NCBI RefSeq assembly: GCF_020400825.1
Contig: NZ_JAINVH010000015.1
Span: forward strand, 124,001-188,000
From: Streptomyces sp. HPF1205
GTDB taxonomy: Bacteria > Actinomycetota > Actinomycetes > Streptomycetales > Streptomycetaceae
Reading direction: 5' to 3'
DNA length: 64,000 nt
The first letter of the stretch is position 1. Every line of letters begins with the position of its first letter. Shown piece after piece: positions 61,324-64,000 of this stretch. A model generated the notes under the pieces. It made no database searches. It was not told the origin of the DNA and saw only the letters and a list, made by a program, of their open reading frames with translations. The translations under genes were made by a program, and so were the position numbers.

Positions 61324-62328
61324 ATGCGACTCGGAGTGCTCGACGTGGGATCCAACACCGTCCACCTGCTGGTGGTGGACGCGCACCCGGGTGCGCGCCC
61401 GCTGCCGGCGTACTCCCACAAGGCCGACCTGCGCCTCGCGGAACTCCTCGACGAGCACGGCGCCATCCGCGAGGACGGCGTGGACCGCCTGGTGCACACG
61501 GTGCTCGACGCCCTGCGCGTGGCCGAGGACAAGGGCGCGGAGGACGTCCTCCCGTTCGCCACCTCCGCCGTGCGCGAGGCCGCCAACGGTGAGGCCGTGC
61601 TGGCCCGGGTCGAGCGCGACACCGGCGTCCGCCTCACCGTCCTGTCCGGCGAGGACGAGTCCCGCCTCACCTTCCTCGCGGTGCGCCGCTGGTTCGGCTG
61701 GTCGGCCGGCCGCCTGCTCGTCCTCGACATCGGCGGCGGCTCCCTGGAGGTCGGCTTCGGCATGGACGAGTACCCCGACGCGGCGGTGTCGCTGCCGCTG
61801 GGCGCCGGCCGCCTCACCGGCTCCTGGCTCCCCGGCGACCCGCCGGACGCCGCCGACGTACGCTCCCTGCGCCGCCACGTGCGGGCCGAAATCGCCCGTA
61901 CGGTCGCCGAGTTCGCCCGCCGCGGCCGTCCCGACCTGGTCGTCGGCACGTCCAAGACCTTCCGCCAGCTCGCCCGCATCGCCGGCGCCGCCCGCAGCGC
62001 GGAGGGCCTCTACGTGCAGCGCACCCTGCGCCGCGCGGCCCTGGAGGAGTGGGTCCCGCGGCTCGCCGCCATGACCACTTCGCAGCGCGCGTCCCTGCCG
62101 GGGGTCTCCGCCGGCCGCGCCCGCCAGCTCCTGGCCGGCGCGCTCGTCGCCGAAGGGGCGATGGACCTCTTCGAGGTCGACGACCTCGACATCTGCCCCT
62201 GGGCGCTGCGGGAGGGCGTCATCCTGCGCAAGCTCGACCTCATGGCGACCGGGCCGGCGGGCCCGCCCGCCTCCGCGTCCACCGGCGGGCCGCCCCCGCA
62301 GACGGCGGTCACCCCCTTCCGCGCCTGA
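61324..62328 (+). CDS. Ppx/GppA-family phosphatase
   Basis: A 334-residue ASKHA-fold enzyme. It begins MRLGVLDVGSNTVHLLVVDA, has FATSAVREAANG and LVLDIGGGSLEVGFG as the other phosphate-binding loops, and ends with DICPWALREGVILRKLD. Such enzymes hydrolyse polyphosphate or pppGpp. TAGCGT six bases before ATG 61324 suggests leaderless translation. Confidence 0.93.
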   Translation: MRLGVLDVGSNTVHLLVVDAHPGARPLPAYSHKADLRLAELLDEHGAIREDGVDRLVHTVLDALRVAEDKGAEDVLPFATSAVREAANGEAVLARVERDTGVRLTVLSGEDESRLTFLAVRRWFGWSAGRLLVLDIGGGSLEVGFGMDEYPDAAVSLPLGAGRLTGSWLPGDPPDAADVRSLRRHVRAEIARTVAEFARRGRPDLVVGTSKTFRQLARIAGAARSAEGLYVQRTLRRAALEEWVPRLAAMTTSQRASLPGVSAGRARQLLAGALVAEGAMDLFEVDDLDICPWALREGVILRKLDLMATGPAGPPASASTGGPPPQTAVTPFRA

Positions 62329-62488
62329 CGCCCTGGCGGCCCCGCGCACGCGAGGCCGCGCCCCGCGCCCGTACGCCTGGCGGCCGCGGCCCGCCCGAGC
62401 CGTGTGGCGGGTGGGGGAGAAGTGACCATCCGCACACCCCCGGGCGGGGCGCCCCGCCCGGCCCGGAGCGCGCCGTACGCTGTGTGCC

Positions 62489-63364
62489 GTGGCCGATCCC
62501 GTGAACCGCGGGGCCCGCGACCTCCAGGGGGAGTCCGCGGGCCGGCGGGGGCGTGCCGTGCGGGTGCCGGAGGCCAAGGTGGCGCTGTCGACGGCGTCGG
62601 TGTACCCGGAGTCGACGGCGACCGCGTTCGAGATCGCCGCGCGCCTGGGGTACGACGGGGTCGAGGTGATGGTGTGGACCGACCCGGTGAGCCAGGACGT
62701 CGACGCGCTGCGCCGGCTGTCGGACTACCACGGCATCCCGATCCTGGCCGTGCACGCGCCGTGCCTGCTGATCACACAGCGGGTGTGGTCCACCGACCCG
62801 TGGGTGAAGCTGACCCGCGCCAAGGCGGCGGCCGAGCGGCTGGGCGCCTCGACCGTGGTGGTGCACCCGCCGTTCCGGTGGCAGCGCGGCTACGCCCGGG
62901 ACTTCGTGCGCGGGGTGTGGCGGATGGCGAACGAGACGGACGTGCGGTTCGCGGTCGAGAACATGTACCCGTGGCGCTACCGGGACCGCGAGATGCTCGC
63001 GTACGCGCCCGACTGGGACGTCACGAAGGACGACTACCGGCACTTCACGATGGACCTGTCGCACGCGGCGACCTCACGTACCGCGACCCTGCAGATGGCG
63101 GACCGGATGGGCGAGCGCCTGGCACACGTGCACCTGGGCGACGGCACCGGCTCGGGCAAGGACGAGCACCTGGTGCCGGGCCGCGGCAACCAGCCCTGCG
63201 GCGACCTGCTGGAGTCGCTGGCGGCGCGCGGCTTCGACGGCCACGTGGTGGTCGAGGTCAACACGCGCCGCGCGATGTCGGCGGCGGAACGCGAGGGCGA
63301 CCTGGCCGAGGCACTGGCCTTCACCCGCCTGCACCTGGCGGCGGCCGCGAGCGTGGGACGGTGA
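62489..63364 (+). CDS. Sugar phosphate isomerase/epimerase-like TIM-barrel protein
   Basis: A 291-residue AP-endonuclease-2-type barrel. VYPESTATAFEIAARLGYDGVEVM is the first barrel strand pair, VHPPFRWQ and FAVENMYPW carry metal-binding residues and LAHVHLGDG closes the site. TACGCT seven bases before GTG 62489 suggests leaderless translation; GTG 62562 is an alternative. Substrate unknown. Confidence 0.88.
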   Translation: MADPVNRGARDLQGESAGRRGRAVRVPEAKVALSTASVYPESTATAFEIAARLGYDGVEVMVWTDPVSQDVDALRRLSDYHGIPILAVHAPCLLITQRVWSTDPWVKLTRAKAAAERLGASTVVVHPPFRWQRGYARDFVRGVWRMANETDVRFAVENMYPWRYRDREMLAYAPDWDVTKDDYRHFTMDLSHAATSRTATLQMADRMGERLAHVHLGDGTGSGKDEHLVPGRGNQPCGDLLESLAARGFDGHVVVEVNTRRAMSAAEREGDLAEALAFTRLHLAAAASVGR

Positions 63365-63507
63365 CGGCGCCGGCGGTCGCGCCGGTGACGGCGCGGCTGA
63401 CCGCGCCGGTGCCCGAACCGCTGATCCAGCCCGTGACCGCGCCGCTGATCCCGTCGGCGACCGCGCCCGTGACCGCGCCCGTGACCGCGCCCGTGGCCGC
63501 ATCGTGA
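63361..63507 (+). CDS. 48-codon VTAP-repeat ORF coupled between two genes
   Basis: GTG 63361 overlaps the isomerase stop (GTGA), and its own stop overlaps the next GTG start at 63504 (GTGA). The peptide is a repeat of VTAPV and related words (VTAPVTAPVTAPV near its end). It has no known homologue family that I recognise. Either a small coupled peptide or a coincidence of an open frame through a repeat. Confidence 0.4.
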   Translation: MTAPAVAPVTARLTAPVPEPLIQPVTAPLIPSATAPVTAPVTAPVAAS

Positions 63508-64000
63508 GCACGGAGCCCGCGGGTGCCGCCCCCGGCGCCGGGAGCGGCCGTCCCCGCCGCCGCGGCCGCCCCGCGGGCCCGGCGAGCGGCGAGACCCGCG
63601 ACCGTATCCTCACCGTCGCCCGCGAGGAGTTCTCCGCGCGCGGCTACGACCGCACCTCCGTGCGGTCCATCGGCAAGGCCGCCGGTGTGGACCCGGCCCT
63701 GGTCCACCACTACTTCGGCACCAAGGAGCAGGTCTTCGCGGCCGCCATCGAGGTGGGCCTGGCCCCGGCCGCAGGTGTCTCGGAGGTGGTGGCGGGACCG
63801 GGCGGGGAGCTGGGGGAGCGCGTCGCCCGCTTCTTCCTCCAGGTGTGGGAGGACCCGGTCACCAGGGATCCGCTGCTGGCCGTGGTGCGCTCGGCGCTGA
63901 CCAACGACACCGCGGCGGCCGTCTTCCGCACCCTGGTGAGCCGCATGGTGCTGGCCCGCGTCGCCGGCGAGCTCGCGGTGCCGGACGCCGAGTTCCGGGT
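63504..64000 (+). CDS. TetR-family regulator (partial, runs off the window)
   Basis: The first 165 codons of a TetR regulator. After a 25-residue Gly/Arg-rich lead, ILTVAREEFSARGYDRTSVR and VDPALVHHYFGTKEQVF form the DNA-binding domain; the ligand domain is cut by the end of the window. GTG 63504 is the likely start. It lies in the same direction as the TIM-barrel gene. Confidence 0.9.
   Translation, partial: MSTEPAGAAPGAGSGRPRRRGRPAGPASGETRDRILTVAREEFSARGYDRTSVRSIGKAAGVDPALVHHYFGTKEQVFAAAIEVGLAPAAGVSEVVAGPGGELGERVARFFLQVWEDPVTRDPLLAVVRSALTNDTAAAVFRTLVSRMVLARVAGELAVPDAEFR

Overview
The window is about 70% GC, uses Streptomyces-type codon bias, and carries a gene set and order typical of a Streptomyces (or close relative) chromosome: lsr2, clpC, disA-radA, sigE-cseABC, the panC-nadB-nadC-coaX run, a CdgB-type diguanylate cyclase, many TetR/MFS pairs and several probable leaderless genes (TANNNT-like -10 box 6-7 nt before ATG/GTG). 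No rRNA, tRNA, insertion sequence, phage gene or CRISPR array was seen.

Layout. 1-15 kb is accessory: the end of a SpoIIE-type phosphatase, a STAS anti-anti-sigma factor, two paralogous short-chain dehydrogenases that both lack the usual catalytic tyrosine, two VOC proteins, two SnoaL/NTF2-like proteins, an FMN reductase, a muconolactone-isomerase-like protein and a DJ-1/PfpI protein, with LysR and TetR regulators. Palindromes before the TetR at 9.1 kb resemble one before the second dehydrogenase, suggesting a small regulon. Within this region lie pspA-pspAA-htpX (envelope stress) and an ABM monooxygenase/TetR divergent pair with repeated operators. 15.6-24.5 kb holds a LuxR-type regulator, TerB and TerD proteins, an ArfB-like ribosome-rescue hydrolase, a flavin reductase, the c-di-GMP synthase gene with CRP-like palindromes before it, a NarL-type two-component pair and a quinone oxidoreductase.

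24.9-36.6 kb is core: a translationally coupled cofactor operon (Rossmann/DUF2520 protein, panC, nadB, nadC, coaX; ATGA/GTGA overlaps) making pantothenate, NAD and coenzyme A, then small conserved actinobacterial genes, a BlaI-type repressor, a short N-acetylglutamate-synthase-like GNAT, lsr2 and clpC, closed by a 21-bp-stem terminator. 36.7-43 kb is mixed: Uma2 nuclease, secreted M23 peptidase, a TetR/DHA2-efflux pair sharing a long inverted repeat, an orphan DUF397 protein and a MerR/oxidoreductase pair with a typical MerR promoter.

43-47.6 kb is the most unusual part: a 40-residue His-rich micropeptide gene with a strong ribosome binding site, an ABC exporter, an overlapping Ser/Thr kinase with two Tyr-rich tandem-repeat tracts inside its catalytic domain, then an ECF sigma factor and coupled membrane anti-sigma factor, all on one strand. 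47.9-51.1 kb is sigE-cseA-cseB-cseC, the cell-envelope stress system. 51.3-56.3 kb holds DNA repair and c-di-AMP genes (mutY, disA, radA). 56.5-64 kb holds a sigma-like/zinc-finger/TM/BACON fusion, an archaeal-type ATPase with a nuclease-like tail, an NlpC/P60-like protein starting at TTG, a Cys-rich conserved protein, a Ppx/GppA phosphatase, a TIM-barrel isomerase and a TetR gene cut by the window end, with a repeat-rich 48-codon ORF coupled between the last two.
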